A stretch of DNA of 64,000 bases from DATFVA01 sp963771705 (GTDB lineage Bacteria > Bacteroidota > Ignavibacteria > Ignavibacteriales > Ignavibacteriaceae), in contig CAVYUP010000008.1 of NCBI GenBank assembly GCA_963771705.1, positions 124,001-188,000 on the forward strand, in the 5' to 3' direction. Position numbers and translations under genes: made by a program. Of this stretch, positions 26,111 to 35,390 are shown one piece after another. The notes under the pieces were generated by a model. It saw nothing but the letters and a program-made list of their open reading frames with translations. It did not search any database and was not told where the DNA came from. Position 1 is the first letter of the stretch. Each line of letters starts with the position of its first letter.

Positions 26111-27436
26111 ATGCTCGAAAAATTCTTTTCGTTATCAGCGAACAAAACCAGCGTAAAGACAGAGATTATAGCAGGGATTACTACGTTTCTTGCATCGATG
26201 TATATAATCGTGGTCAATCCCTCTGTTTTAAGTCAATCCGGTATGCCTTTTAATGGGGTACTTACGGCCACCATTATTGTCTCCGCCTTCTGTTCTGTTA
26301 TGATGGGTATATACGCCAATAACCCTATTCTTGTTGCCCCGGGCATGGGACTAAACGCCTTTTTTACTTTCTCTGTTGTTATGGGGATGGGGGTTAGATG
26401 GGAGACAGCTCTGGGAGCAGTGTTCTGGGCAGGAATAGTATTCATTGTCTTATCCGTTTTTAATATCCGGACGTATATTGTACGCGCAATTCCTAGGCAG
26501 ATACGTTATGCCGTGGCTGCCGGAATAGGTCTGTTCATAGCTTTAATAGGATTTGTAAACGGACACCTCGTTGTTGCTAATCCTTCAACCCTGGTTACCT
26601 TAGCGAAAATGGATGCTGTAAGGGTTACCTTCGCTGTTGGTCTGCTCATAACCGCTTTAATCATAGTGAAGAATATTAAAGGGGGTCTTATTATAGGAAT
26701 CATCATTACCACTATCCTTGCTATCCCAATAGGCAGATGGTATGGTGATGCTTCTGCTTTAAATAATGGGGTCTCTACCCTCGTTACCTGGAAAGGCCTC
26801 TTCGCTCAGCCCGACTTCAGCTTAATATTTCAGCTCGATCTTGCAGGATCATTAAAATTCGCTCTATGGCCTGTGATATTCGCATTCCTTTTTACAGATA
26901 TGTTCGACAGCCTGTCTACTTTCGTGGGTGTTGCTGAAGCCGCGAACCTTCTGGATGAAAACAAAGAGCCAAGAAATATTAAAGAATCTCTGGTTACTGA
27001 TGCGTTTGCCACTACTGTGGCAGGACTTGTGGGCTCGAGCCCCGGCACTGCCTATATCGAGTCTGCTACGGGTATCGAAGAAGGAGGGAGAACAGGACTG
27101 ACGGCGGTAACAGCCGGTCTCCTTTTTATTCCCTTTATCTTTATCTCCCCCCTCTTATCTATCGTACCTTCCATAGCTACTTCGCCCGCGCTCATTATCG
27201 TCGGCGTTTTTATGATTAAACCGGTCTTGAAGATCAACTGGTCGAAGTTTGACGATGCCATCCCGGCCTTTATTGCACTTGTCCTTATTCCCTTTACTTA
27301 TTCAATAACCCAGGGAATAATATGGGGCTTTATCAGCTGGACGGTTGTTAAGCTGGTAACTGGCAAATGGGATGAGGTCAACCTTATGCTTATAGGAATA
27401 GATGTTTTCGCGATACTCGCCCTCTTTCTGGAATAA
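26111..27436 (+). CDS. NCS2-family purine permease (AzgA/PbuG type)
   Basis: A 441-residue inner-membrane transporter for hypoxanthine, guanine or adenine. It has the AzgA-like sequence pattern: AGITTFLASMYIIVVNPSVLSQSG at the N terminus, NPILVAPGMGLNAFF in helix 3, FLFTDMFDSLSTFVGVAEAA in the middle and SSPGTAYIESATGIEEGGRTGLTA, the NCS2 signature-type region. About 12-14 helices. Its place behind two exported hydrolases suggests import of products released outside the membrane, though that is only a guess. Confidence 0.92.
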   Translation: MLEKFFSLSANKTSVKTEIIAGITTFLASMYIIVVNPSVLSQSGMPFNGVLTATIIVSAFCSVMMGIYANNPILVAPGMGLNAFFTFSVVMGMGVRWETALGAVFWAGIVFIVLSVFNIRTYIVRAIPRQIRYAVAAGIGLFIALIGFVNGHLVVANPSTLVTLAKMDAVRVTFAVGLLITALIIVKNIKGGLIIGIIITTILAIPIGRWYGDASALNNGVSTLVTWKGLFAQPDFSLIFQLDLAGSLKFALWPVIFAFLFTDMFDSLSTFVGVAEAANLLDENKEPRNIKESLVTDAFATTVAGLVGSSPGTAYIESATGIEEGGRTGLTAVTAGLLFIPFIFISPLLSIVPSIATSPALIIVGVFMIKPVLKINWSKFDDAIPAFIALVLIPFTYSITQGIIWGFISWTVVKLVTGKWDEVNLMLIGIDVFAILALFLE

Positions 27437-27600
27437 TTATATACCACTGCGTAGTTTCTTGCAAAAGCAGATATCTTTCGGTTTTACTTAAGCCTCAAAC
27501 AGGCTATATCCGGGCACCTCTCGCTGAAAATATATAAATTGGTATTGAATGCAAAAGTTTTTTTTCATCTTATGAATCATTTAACCAGGGAATACAAGCA

Positions 27601-30144
27601 ATGAAATTAAAGAGGTTAGTACTATCAGCTGCAATACTCCTTTCCACTTCAGCTTCGTTTTTATACTTCTATCATTTTAACTCAACTGACGAATTTGAAA
27701 ATAGAAAGATGGAACCATCTGAATGGATGATGACCCAAAGACTGTTTCCATATATGCAGGCTGATCCTGATGTTTATGCTCAGGCTTTGCGGCAGCTTAA
27801 CACCATGAAAAGTTCACTAAAGAAAACGAATGTATTGAGCTGGACATTTGCGGGCCCTGTTAACATTGGGGGACGGATAACAGATATTGAATTCAATCCT
27901 CTTAATCCCAATATAGTTTATTGTTCTGCTGCTACAGGTGGAGTATTTAAATCGATCGATAAAGGCGAAACCTGGCTGCCTGTATTCGATGGGCAGGCAT
28001 TTTTGTCAATAGGAGATATTGCTGTCGATCCTGTAAATCCGAATATAATATATGTCGGTACGGGTGAGGCCAATGGAGGACATAATAATATGCCCGGGGG
28101 CGGAATGTTTAAGTCAACTGATGCCGGGAATTCCTGGTCGCCGTCTGGTCTTGACAGCGCTGAGACTATTGGAAGAGTGATTATCAACCCCTCCGATCCT
28201 GATGAAATATTTGTTGCTGCGATGGGTTCATACTTTTCACCAACTCATCAGAGAGGGGTATTTAAAAGCACCGATGGAGGTGCTACCTGGAATCAGTCAC
28301 TCTTTGTGTCTGATTCCACAGGCGCAATTGATTTCGTTATGGATCCTTCCAACCCGGATTTTCTTCTTGCCGCAATGTGGGAAAGAGTACGCAGACCGAA
28401 TTCATCCCGTCTCTATGGCCCATCCAGCGGAATTTACAGGTCGACAGATAACGGAAGTTCGTGGGAACTGCTCGGTCCATCTACCGGTCTCCCTGATGCT
28501 TCAATAGTTGACGTTGGAAGAATCGGACTGGCAATGTCAAAATCAAATCCTCAAATATCATATGCACTTTATAATGATGGTGCGGTATACACTGGCTTAT
28601 ATAAGACAACCGATTATGGAACTACCTGGACGAACGCCGATCCCGATATGGAAATTTTTAATGGTGTCAGTAATTTCAGCTGGTACTTTGGACAGGTGAG
28701 AGTAAATCCCTCTGATCCCGCTAAAATCTATGTTATGGATGTTGGCTTTATGCGATCCTCTGACGGGGGAGCAAACTGGGATTTCTCTTATCAGACGCAT
28801 GTTGATCATCACGCACTGGCTTTTGATCCCTCTGATCCTAATTATTTAATCAATGGTGATGACGGCGGAATCTATATATCAACAAACGGCGGTTCAACAT
28901 GGTCCGGGCCGAAGGAAATGCCGAACACGCAGTTCTATGAAATAGGACTCGATTACAGTAATCCGAAAAAACTCTACGGCGGTACACAGGATAATAATAC
29001 AATAAGAACCCAAACAGGAAACCTGGATGATTGGCATCCGCTTATAGGCGGTGATGGATTTTATGTGATAGTTGATTATAACAATCCGAATATTATATAT
29101 GCAGAATCCCAGTTTGGGAACCTGGAGAAATCTACGGATGGCGGAAATAATTTTGATTATGCGCGTTCGGGAATAAATCCCGATGAGCCTACTAATTGGT
29201 CAACACCGGTTGTAATGGACCCGGTTGATCATAATGTTCTTTATTACGGAACAGATAGAATATACAGGACAACTAATGGCGCCGCATACTGGACAGTGAT
29301 AAGTCCCGATCTGACGGACGACATTCCCGGTACCCGGCTCGGTACTGTTACTACTATTGATGTAGCTCCCACGAATCCCAATGTAATTTATGCTGGAACA
29401 GACGACAGTCATGTCTGGGTCACCACCGATCATGGGTCTAACTGGACTGATATCTCCTCCGCTCTTCCTTATCGCTGGGTTACCCGTGTTAAAGTCGACC
29501 CTAATGATGAGAATAAGGTTTACGTAACTTTCTCAGGTCTTAAGTGGCACGATCCTCAGCCACATGTTTTCAGAAGCACTAATATGGGGGCTGACTGGAC
29601 GAATATAAGCAGCAATCTCCCCGATGCTCCTGTAAATGCTTTTGCTGTCGATAATAATTATTCCGAAAGACTTTACCTGGGAAGCGATGTCGGTGCGTTC
29701 GTAAGCTTTAACTCCGGCGCAAGCTGGCAGCCGATTGCTGATGCACTTCCGGTTGTTTCTGTTTATGATATGAAGATCCATCCGGTTGAGAATTACCTTG
29801 CGATCGGTACCCATGGCAGATCAATGTATAAAATTGATCTTAATCAGTTCGTTGACGTTAATCAGCCTGTGAATAAACTGAAAGATTTCAATCTGTCGCA
29901 GAACTATCCTAACCCTTTTAATCCATCTACAGCTGTTTCGTTTTCAATAGGTCACCTGACTTTTGTCAGCCTAAAAGTTTATGATGTGCTGGGGAGGGAG
30001 GTTGCTGGTCTGATAAATGAAGAAAAATCTCCCGGGACCTACATAGTCAACTTTAATGCTGAAAACCTGAGCAGCGGTGTATATTATTATCGTATTAAAG
30101 CAGGCAGCTTTTCGGATACAAAGAAAATGGTGCTGCTGAGGTAG
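27601..30144 (+). CDS. secreted BNR/sortilin-type beta-propeller protein with T9SS sorting domain
   Basis: An 847-residue protein with an N-terminal signal sequence (about 1-23). The body is a series of BNR/Asp-box repeats, seen as SxDxGxxW units: SIDKGETWLP, STDAGNSWSP, STDGGATWNQ, STDNGSSWEL, TTDYGTTWTN, SSDGGANWDF, STNGGSTWSG, TTDHGSNWTD and others. They alternate with 'NPxNPNxIYxGTG' strands, giving two tandem propellers like VPS10/sortilin or GH74 proteins. The final 80 residues are a sorting domain (SQNYPNPFNPSTAV to KKMVLLR). It is exported by T9SS. Glycan hydrolysis is possible but not shown. Confidence 0.9.
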   Translation: MKLKRLVLSAAILLSTSASFLYFYHFNSTDEFENRKMEPSEWMMTQRLFPYMQADPDVYAQALRQLNTMKSSLKKTNVLSWTFAGPVNIGGRITDIEFNPLNPNIVYCSAATGGVFKSIDKGETWLPVFDGQAFLSIGDIAVDPVNPNIIYVGTGEANGGHNNMPGGGMFKSTDAGNSWSPSGLDSAETIGRVIINPSDPDEIFVAAMGSYFSPTHQRGVFKSTDGGATWNQSLFVSDSTGAIDFVMDPSNPDFLLAAMWERVRRPNSSRLYGPSSGIYRSTDNGSSWELLGPSTGLPDASIVDVGRIGLAMSKSNPQISYALYNDGAVYTGLYKTTDYGTTWTNADPDMEIFNGVSNFSWYFGQVRVNPSDPAKIYVMDVGFMRSSDGGANWDFSYQTHVDHHALAFDPSDPNYLINGDDGGIYISTNGGSTWSGPKEMPNTQFYEIGLDYSNPKKLYGGTQDNNTIRTQTGNLDDWHPLIGGDGFYVIVDYNNPNIIYAESQFGNLEKSTDGGNNFDYARSGINPDEPTNWSTPVVMDPVDHNVLYYGTDRIYRTTNGAAYWTVISPDLTDDIPGTRLGTVTTIDVAPTNPNVIYAGTDDSHVWVTTDHGSNWTDISSALPYRWVTRVKVDPNDENKVYVTFSGLKWHDPQPHVFRSTNMGADWTNISSNLPDAPVNAFAVDNNYSERLYLGSDVGAFVSFNSGASWQPIADALPVVSVYDMKIHPVENYLAIGTHGRSMYKIDLNQFVDVNQPVNKLKDFNLSQNYPNPFNPSTAVSFSIGHLTFVSLKVYDVLGREVAGLINEEKSPGTYIVNFNAENLSSGVYYYRIKAGSFSDTKKMVLLR

Positions 30145-30200
30145 GATTTTCCTGTCGTGTTTCGTCCCGGATTTTATGCTTCAAATATGCTTAAATATTC

Positions 30201-30363
30201 AACAGGTATGACAAATTGTCATACCTCCTCTTTATACCGGCTTTAAAGGGTAGGTATAGAGTAGGTGAAGAGTAGTTGGACTCAAAATGAGACAATTACA
30301 AAACTGCGAAAAAATGCAATTTTCGGCTGTTGAAAAACCCAACGTATGACAAAATGGCAGTGT
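30201..30363 (-). repeat. 163-bp dispersed element, copy 2 (inverted relative to copy 1)
   Basis: This is the reverse complement of the element at 3571-3733, with the same length and clear identity along its whole span. It starts 57 bases after the BNR protein stop codon. Read on the plus strand it begins AACAGGTATGACAAATTGTC and ends ATGACAAAATGGCAGTGT. Conserved palindromes are TATGACAA-T-TTGTCATA at one end and TGACA-AAA-TGGCA at the other, with a CTCA-AAA-TGAG motif in the middle. Confidence 0.85.
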
Positions 30364-30614
30364 ATCATTTTCGTAATATCTTCATTTTTCTCTGAACTTC
30401 TTACGGCAGATTTAACCTCATAAAATTCTTATTCTCTCTGCATATTCTTTAAATAAAGCTGAATCCGCGGTCCTTGTTTTATCTCCATCTCATTTAATCA
30501 TGTAGTTTAACTAAGTCATTATCTCCTCAATCCGCCGTTCATCCCAAACAAATGGCCGGCACAAAAACGATTTCATATTTTTCCTTATGAGAATTTAATT
30601 CATGGAGGTCAGCT
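30364..30614. other. non-coding gap
   Basis: About 250 bases between the dispersed element and the small membrane peptide. No gene, clear hairpin terminator or tRNA was seen. The promoter of the small gene presumably lies in the T-rich stretch about 30565-30600. Confidence 0.4.
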
Positions 30615-30698
30615 ATGAGAAGAGGGTTCAGCTTAAACATATACGTCTTCTACATCATTATGTTCATACTGATGCTGGCGGCTGTAGTTTCGGTATAA
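30615..30698 (+). CDS. putative 27-residue single-pass membrane peptide
   Basis: ATG 30615 to TAA 30696-30698 codes MRRGFSLNIYVFYIIMFILM plus LAAVVSV. An arginine-rich start is followed by one hydrophobic helix of about 18 residues, the usual look of a bacterial small membrane protein. The Shine-Dalgarno GGAGGT (30604-30609) is optimal and five bases from the ATG, which is the main reason to believe in it. It stands alone in a 740-base gap before the rhomboid gene, with a T7 tract at 30761-30769 that could end a short transcript. Function unknown. Confidence 0.5.
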   Translation: MRRGFSLNIYVFYIIMFILMLAAVVSV

Positions 30699-30886
30699 CT
30701 ATTTATCCGCTGTCATAATCTTTTTTGCTTAATCGGCAGATTCCCTGACCGGTGATTACAGCTTTTTTTATTCCTGCCTCAGTTTTCCGCCCGCATTATT
30801 GCTCTCACAGCTATCCTTACTCAAAGCATAAGCGATTCAATACTACGTATTTAATGTTAAATTTGTATTATTGAAACTATAACATA

Positions 30887-31555
30887 ATGGAAGAAGATAA
30901 GAACAATAATCAGATAATTAAGAGTCTCCTCATACCTGGCGGATTCGTTGTAATGTTATGGCTGATCCTGATAGTTCAGCAGACCTTCGGCCTGAACTTT
31001 CCTTACGAGTTCGGCCTTTATCCCCGTACCTTCTCCGGCTTAATAGGAGTTATAACCTCACCGCTTATTCATGCCGGTTATCCCCATCTGCTTTCAAATA
31101 CGCTGCCTCTGTTCCTGCTTTCAGCGGGAATTATATATTTCTACCCGGAAACCGCGTTCAAGGTGATAGGTATAATATATATTGCCACAGGACTTCTGGT
31201 CTGGCTTTTTGCCCGGTCGGTTTTTCATATCGGCGCGTCAGGCTTAATATACGGCTTCGCGGCTTTCCTTTTCTTCAGCGGCATTTTCAAACGGGATAAC
31301 CGTTCAATAGGACTTTCACTGCTGGTAACTTTTATATATGGCGGAATGGTCTGGGGGATACTCCCCGGCCAGCCTGGTATTTCCTGGGAGTCGCATTTCT
31401 TCGGCGGTGTCACAGGTGTTGTCTGCGCCTTCATTTTCCGCAAAAAGGATAAACATTATAAATATGACTGGGAAGCTGAAGAAAGTGATATCCCACCCGA
31501 TAAACTTGAAATATCATACGGCAAAGATAAACAGAACGACTCACCTCAGGAGTAG
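30887..31555 (+). CDS. rhomboid-family intramembrane serine protease
   Basis: A 222-residue polytopic inner-membrane protein with six or so hydrophobic helices. Rhomboid landmarks are HAGYPHLLSNTLPLF (about 64-78), the catalytic serine in HIGASGLIYGF (about 112-122) and the catalytic His in SWESHFFGGVTG (about 178). The C-terminal tail of about 35 residues is charged and cytoplasmic. Such proteases cleave membrane proteins within helices. The substrate is unknown; the small membrane peptide just upstream has no GA-type cleavage motif. Confidence 0.92.
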   Translation: MEEDKNNNQIIKSLLIPGGFVVMLWLILIVQQTFGLNFPYEFGLYPRTFSGLIGVITSPLIHAGYPHLLSNTLPLFLLSAGIIYFYPETAFKVIGIIYIATGLLVWLFARSVFHIGASGLIYGFAAFLFFSGIFKRDNRSIGLSLLVTFIYGGMVWGILPGQPGISWESHFFGGVTGVVCAFIFRKKDKHYKYDWEAEESDIPPDKLEISYGKDKQNDSPQE

Positions 31556-31670
31556 ATCCGACTGAAAAGATTTTCTGCTTCTTCTCTTTTAATGATAATT
31601 CCTCAGACTTTTTTATCTTGCGGAATATTTATTATTGTTATTGGAAAAAAACTCTAAACAGGAATTACGA

Positions 31671-32024
31671 ATGAAAAAAACAACGTCTGAAACAAGAAAA
31701 TACCGCCAGGATATGAATGATATAATACTTAACTCCGGCTTCAGGGATTTTAATAAATTTTTTGCTCTTGATAATAAGGCTTATATCGACGGTGCTCTTC
31801 CGGCTAAAACAAAGGAGCTTATGGGACTTGTTGCGTCTATGGTCATGCGCTGCAACGACTGTATCTTCTATCATATTGACAGGTCAATTCAGGAAGGAGC
31901 TAGCAGGGAAGAGCTGCATGAGTCATTTAATATTGCTCTTATCGTGGGCGGTTCAATTGTCATTCCTCATCTAAGATATGCTTTCGAAGTATTGGAAGAT
32001 ATCCTTGCTGAATCTAATAAATAA
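31671..32024 (+). CDS. carboxymuconolactone decarboxylase / AhpD-like protein
   Basis: A 117-residue all-helical cytoplasmic protein. The AhpD-type redox motif C-x2-C is present in MRCNDCIFYHIDRSI, followed by GASREELHESFNIALIVGGS, so a disulfide/peroxide reductase role is more likely than decarboxylation. I chose ATG 31671, which has AGGAATTACGA upstream; a TTG at 31635 would add 12 unconserved residues. It is the first gene of a short run with SemiSWEET and rdgB. Confidence 0.85.
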   Translation: MKKTTSETRKYRQDMNDIILNSGFRDFNKFFALDNKAYIDGALPAKTKELMGLVASMVMRCNDCIFYHIDRSIQEGASREELHESFNIALIVGGSIVIPHLRYAFEVLEDILAESNK

Positions 32025-32047
32025 TTTTTCAACTAATCAGGACGCAA

Positions 32048-32305
32048 ATGGAATATATCGGAATAATAGGACTGCTGGCTCTGGCCGCCGGATGGATCCC
32101 GCAGACCATAGAAACTATTAAACTTAAACGATGCAACATAAACCTCTATTTTCTTATTCTTAACTTAATTGGCAGTGTATCACTTACTCTTTATGCTATA
32201 TATCTGCATGATCCCGTCTTTACAATTCTTAATTCAATGACTACTGTCGGCGCGGTCATTAATTTGTTTTATAAATACCTTTCTGCAAAAGGAGCCTCGG
32301 CTTGA
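32048..32305 (+). CDS. SemiSWEET / PQ-loop small membrane transporter
   Basis: An 85-residue protein with three hydrophobic helices. The PQ-loop motif GWIPQTIETIKLK lies at the end of helix 1 (about 15-27), the hallmark of SemiSWEET sugar transporters, which dimerise to form the path. A related three-helix unit also occurs as the N-terminal domain linked to lipid-A-disaccharide synthases, so sugar transport is likely but not certain. Its stop overlaps the TTG start of rdgB (TTGA). Confidence 0.85.
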   Translation: MEYIGIIGLLALAAGWIPQTIETIKLKRCNINLYFLILNLIGSVSLTLYAIYLHDPVFTILNSMTTVGAVINLFYKYLSAKGASA

Positions 32306-32886
32306 GTAAGATTATTATAGCTACTACCAACCAGGGAAAGCTCAGGGAAATAAAAAAAATACTGCAGGGTCTTTCTTCCGATCTCTTAAGTCTGGATGAT
32401 TTTGAAAATGTTCCGGAAGTAATTGAAGATAGGGATACCTTCCTGGGTAATGCGGAAAAAAAGGCGGAAGAGATTTATAATAGATTCCGCATCCCTGTAA
32501 TCGCTGATGATTCAGGACTCGCTGTTGACCAGCTTAATGGCAGACCCGGCGTTTATTCGGCCAGGTACGCAGGAGAAAACTCCTCAGATGAAAAGAATAA
32601 CAAAAAACTAATATCAGAACTGGAGCGTATGCCGTCACCTCACCCCGCCAGGTTTATTTCTGTCGCTGTTTATTTTGACGGTAATAACTATATTTCTGCC
32701 TCCGGTGAGCTTATTGGTGAAATCATTCTTAATCCAAAAGGACAAAATGGATTTGGTTTCGACCCATTGTTTGTTCCTGCAGGTTATTCATCAACACTGG
32801 CTGAGTTGTCATTTGAAGAGAAAAATAGCATCAGTCACCGGTCTAAAGCTTTTAATAAATTGAAAAAGAAGTTAACAGGAGATTAA
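32302..32886 (+). CDS. rdgB: XTP/dITP pyrophosphatase (non-canonical purine NTP hydrolase)
   Basis: A 194-residue house-cleaning enzyme that removes dITP and XTP from the nucleotide pool. Motifs: IIIATTNQGKLREIKKIL at the N terminus (SxNxxK region), VIADDSGLAVDQLNGRPGVYSARYAG in the middle, and GQNGFGFDPLFVPAGYSSTLAEL near the end, with SHRSKAF. The start is TTG 32302 overlapping the SemiSWEET stop, so translation is coupled. Length is standard. Confidence 0.95.
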   Translation: MSKIIIATTNQGKLREIKKILQGLSSDLLSLDDFENVPEVIEDRDTFLGNAEKKAEEIYNRFRIPVIADDSGLAVDQLNGRPGVYSARYAGENSSDEKNNKKLISELERMPSPHPARFISVAVYFDGNNYISASGELIGEIILNPKGQNGFGFDPLFVPAGYSSTLAELSFEEKNSISHRSKAFNKLKKKLTGD

Positions 32887-32887
32887 T

Positions 32888-33661
32888 ATGAAGAAGTTAC
32901 TTTTCAGAACCGTAATAGTAATTGCACTGGCACTTTTAATAAACGCATGCAATAAAGATAACAGTACTAATCCTCCTGTTCAGAACAATACAGGGTATTT
33001 TCCGAACGGTGATGGTACTACATACACCTATTCAATATCAAAAACTGATTCAAACGGAACCCAGAATACAGGAACCCGAAGCACTGAATACAGCGGCACG
33101 CAGGTAAAAAACGGAACAACTTACCAGGTACAGATCGACTCAATCAATATTTCAGGTGTACCTTCTATTTCTCTCTCCTATTTCCGGAAAACAAACGATA
33201 ATTTATTTTATTTCCTCGATACAACCGGTTTATCTGCTTCTATTCCCGATACTCTTCGGAACAACATCTCCCTTGATGCAGAAATGCAGGTTTTGTCATT
33301 CCCTGTAGATGTTAACAACACCTGGCCTGTTTTTACTCTTTCGGTAAAGTACCTTTTCTTAACTATCCCTGTGCTGACAGTGGAAGGGTCTTATGACGGA
33401 ACCGAAAATCTAACATTGCATCTTAATTCCGGAGACGTAAATAAAAGCGCGGTCAAACTAAAATATACCCTGAGTATTATGGTTCCCGCCGGCCCCACAA
33501 CAGAATATAACGCTTCTGCCTGGCTGGTTGATGGAATAGGTATTGTTAAGTGGCAGGGGAATGCGGCTTTACTGGATGCGTTTGCCGGAGGCGGAATTGA
33601 TCTTTCGGATACAACTTCTGTAATCACGCAGAGTCTTATCTCTTACGACGTGAAACAATAA
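32888..33661 (+). CDS. lipoprotein of unknown function
   Basis: A 257-residue lipoprotein with a lipobox cysteine at 21 (LINAC) followed by NKDNSTNPPVQNN. The same KDNSTNPPV run follows the lipid cysteine of the unrelated lipoprotein at 15681. The mature part is beta-rich and begins GYFPNGDGTTYTYSISKTDSNG, which resembles a family of small Bacteroidota/Ignavibacteria exported beta proteins. No catalytic motif. It starts one base after the rdgB stop codon. Confidence 0.75.
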   Translation: MKKLLFRTVIVIALALLINACNKDNSTNPPVQNNTGYFPNGDGTTYTYSISKTDSNGTQNTGTRSTEYSGTQVKNGTTYQVQIDSINISGVPSISLSYFRKTNDNLFYFLDTTGLSASIPDTLRNNISLDAEMQVLSFPVDVNNTWPVFTLSVKYLFLTIPVLTVEGSYDGTENLTLHLNSGDVNKSAVKLKYTLSIMVPAGPTTEYNASAWLVDGIGIVKWQGNAALLDAFAGGGIDLSDTTSVITQSLISYDVKQ

Positions 33662-33682
33662 GCGCAATTATTCCTGATACAC

Positions 33683-33712
33683 TAAAAAGACGGGTTTGCC
33701 GGCCCGTCTCTA
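33683..33712 (-). terminator. terminator of the rsmA-PAP2-ubiE operon
   Basis: AGACGGG (33688-33694) pairs with CCCGTCT (33703-33709). Read on the minus strand the stem is followed by TTTTTA, so it ends transcription arriving from ubiE; the plus-strand side lacks a T tract but the stem may also help end the lipoprotein transcript. Confidence 0.75.
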
Positions 33713-33754
33713 ATACCTGCGTCTTAAATTCTTCGCGCCTTCAAAGCATTAATT

Positions 33755-34438
33755 TTATTTGGTAGCAATTATGGTCTGAACTATCCCCATTGTAAGAGGG
33801 TGGATTTCTATATTCGTAAAACCCGAATTCCTCAGAAGGTCAGGCATATTTATTTTCTCATCAAATTCCTCAACTGAACGCGGCAGATACTTGTAAGCCG
33901 CCATATCGCCCGATATAATGCCGCCTACCAGGGGCAGAATCTTTTTGAAGTAAAACTTGTACAAAGCCTTGAACACAGAATTAGAAGGGAGCCTGAACTC
34001 TATAATCGTGGCCTTTCCACCTGCCTTTAACACCCTGTGAAAGGAATTAAACCCTTCCTGAATATCATAAAAATTTCTCACACCGAAGGCGACTGTTATA
34101 TTTGTTACTGATCCATCTTTAATGGGAAGGTTTTCAGCAACCATCTGAACTGTTTTTGATTTAATCCATCCGCTCTTTTTCTCAAAGAGCTTAAGCATAT
34201 TAAAGGAATAGTCGGCCCCCAAGATTTTTTCAGCGCCCTGCCTCCTTGCCTCAATTGCAACATCTCCCGTTCCGCATGCCACATCCAGCAGAATACTGTC
34301 TGAATTAAAACCGGTAAGCTTCAGTGATTTTTTTCTCCAGTATATATCCATCCCGAAGCTGAGGAGGTGATTAAGGAAATCGTATCTCCATGCTATTGAA
34401 TCAAATATCTTTTTAACTTCTGTTTTCTTTTCAGTCAT
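33755..34438 (-). CDS. ubiE: demethylmenaquinone methyltransferase
   Basis: A 227-residue SAM-dependent methyltransferase for the last step of menaquinone synthesis. Motifs: FDSIAWRYDFLNHLLSFGMDIYWRK at the N terminus (the UbiE/MenG opening), SILLDVACGTGDVAIEA (SAM motif I), and ITVAFGVRNFYDIQEGFNSFHRVLKAGGKATIIEF, the UbiE signature. Standard length. It overlaps the PAP2 gene by eight bases. A menaquinone-based respiratory chain is implied. Confidence 0.95.
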   Translation of the reverse strand: MTEKKTEVKKIFDSIAWRYDFLNHLLSFGMDIYWRKKSLKLTGFNSDSILLDVACGTGDVAIEARRQGAEKILGADYSFNMLKLFEKKSGWIKSKTVQMVAENLPIKDGSVTNITVAFGVRNFYDIQEGFNSFHRVLKAGGKATIIEFRLPSNSVFKALYKFYFKKILPLVGGIISGDMAAYKYLPRSVEEFDEKINMPDLLRNSGFTNIEIHPLTMGIVQTIIATK

Positions 34439-35390
34439 AGTCTATTTTGTTGTATTGGAATTCTTCCAGGCCTGTTTTCCTTCTCCACCAGTTAAAGATG
34501 TATTTGCCTGACCATAAAGTGAAAATCATAAAAATAAGTCCTCCCACCAGATCAATCACATAATGATATTGAAGGTAGACAGTAGCAAAAATCAGCAGTG
34601 AACCTACCGGGATGAAAAAATACCTGGAACGGCTTTTAAGCCTTACAGAAAGATACATAACAATAAGTGTCATCATCGTATGTCCGCTCGGAAATACATC
34701 CCGCTGCACGTGCGCTGCCGGGTTGACCGTAGAGGCAGAAATAGACTCTCCGAGATTCACAAATTCTCTCAGGTATTTAGTAACCAGCAGACCCGGCAGC
34801 TTCTGGTCTAGCTGAGCAAAATTATGCAGTGTAAAACGGGGACCAACACCCGGGAGAGCGAAATATCCCAGGTAGGATAGAAAAAATCCATACACTATAC
34901 AGAATATTGCATAATCGACAGCAAGGTATTTTCGTTTCCGGAGTAATACCAGGGCAAGTATCATTGGCAGAAGGTAGAAAATACTGTATATGATCTGAAG
35001 TATTTCTGTCAGCAGAGGAAATGCTATTTTCTGCAGAACCTGTGTTGGATTAGCGCCGAATATCCAGTAATCAATTTTTATGAAGAGCCAGTCGTAATCC
35101 TGTCCTCTTATCGGCTTAATCATAAAATAAAGCTCTTTGAAGGTAATGAATATCAGCGGGGCTATGTACCAGTAATGGATAATCCTCCAGAGTTTTATAT
35201 TGTGTTTGTTCTCAAGGAAGGAAATAAGGAAAGCAAAGGCTATTACGCCGATATTCATCAGCATCCAGGAGGAAGTATTCTCAATTTTATCATGAAAAAT
35301 AATATTCATGATAATCAGGAAAACATAGAAAACCACAACTACAAGGTCGTAAGCTTTAAGATTTTTAATAAAAGATTTAAATCTTTTCAT
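34431..35390 (-). CDS. PAP2-superfamily membrane phosphatase / phosphotransferase
   Basis: A 319-residue protein with about six to eight membrane helices. The PAP2 catalytic pieces are visible: VQRDVFPSGHTMMTLIV (C2, with catalytic His) and YLQYHYVIDLVGGLIF (C3, H-x3-D). The C1 region may be the stretch near residues 185-195. The arrangement is like the inositolphosphorylceramide-synthase/AUR1 branch. It likely acts on lipid phosphates such as undecaprenyl or phosphatidyl species. Its start overlaps the rsmA stop (ATGA). Confidence 0.88.
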   Translation of the reverse strand: MKRFKSFIKNLKAYDLVVVVFYVFLIIMNIIFHDKIENTSSWMLMNIGVIAFAFLISFLENKHNIKLWRIIHYWYIAPLIFITFKELYFMIKPIRGQDYDWLFIKIDYWIFGANPTQVLQKIAFPLLTEILQIIYSIFYLLPMILALVLLRKRKYLAVDYAIFCIVYGFFLSYLGYFALPGVGPRFTLHNFAQLDQKLPGLLVTKYLREFVNLGESISASTVNPAAHVQRDVFPSGHTMMTLIVMYLSVRLKSRSRYFFIPVGSLLIFATVYLQYHYVIDLVGGLIFMIFTLWSGKYIFNWWRRKTGLEEFQYNKIDYD

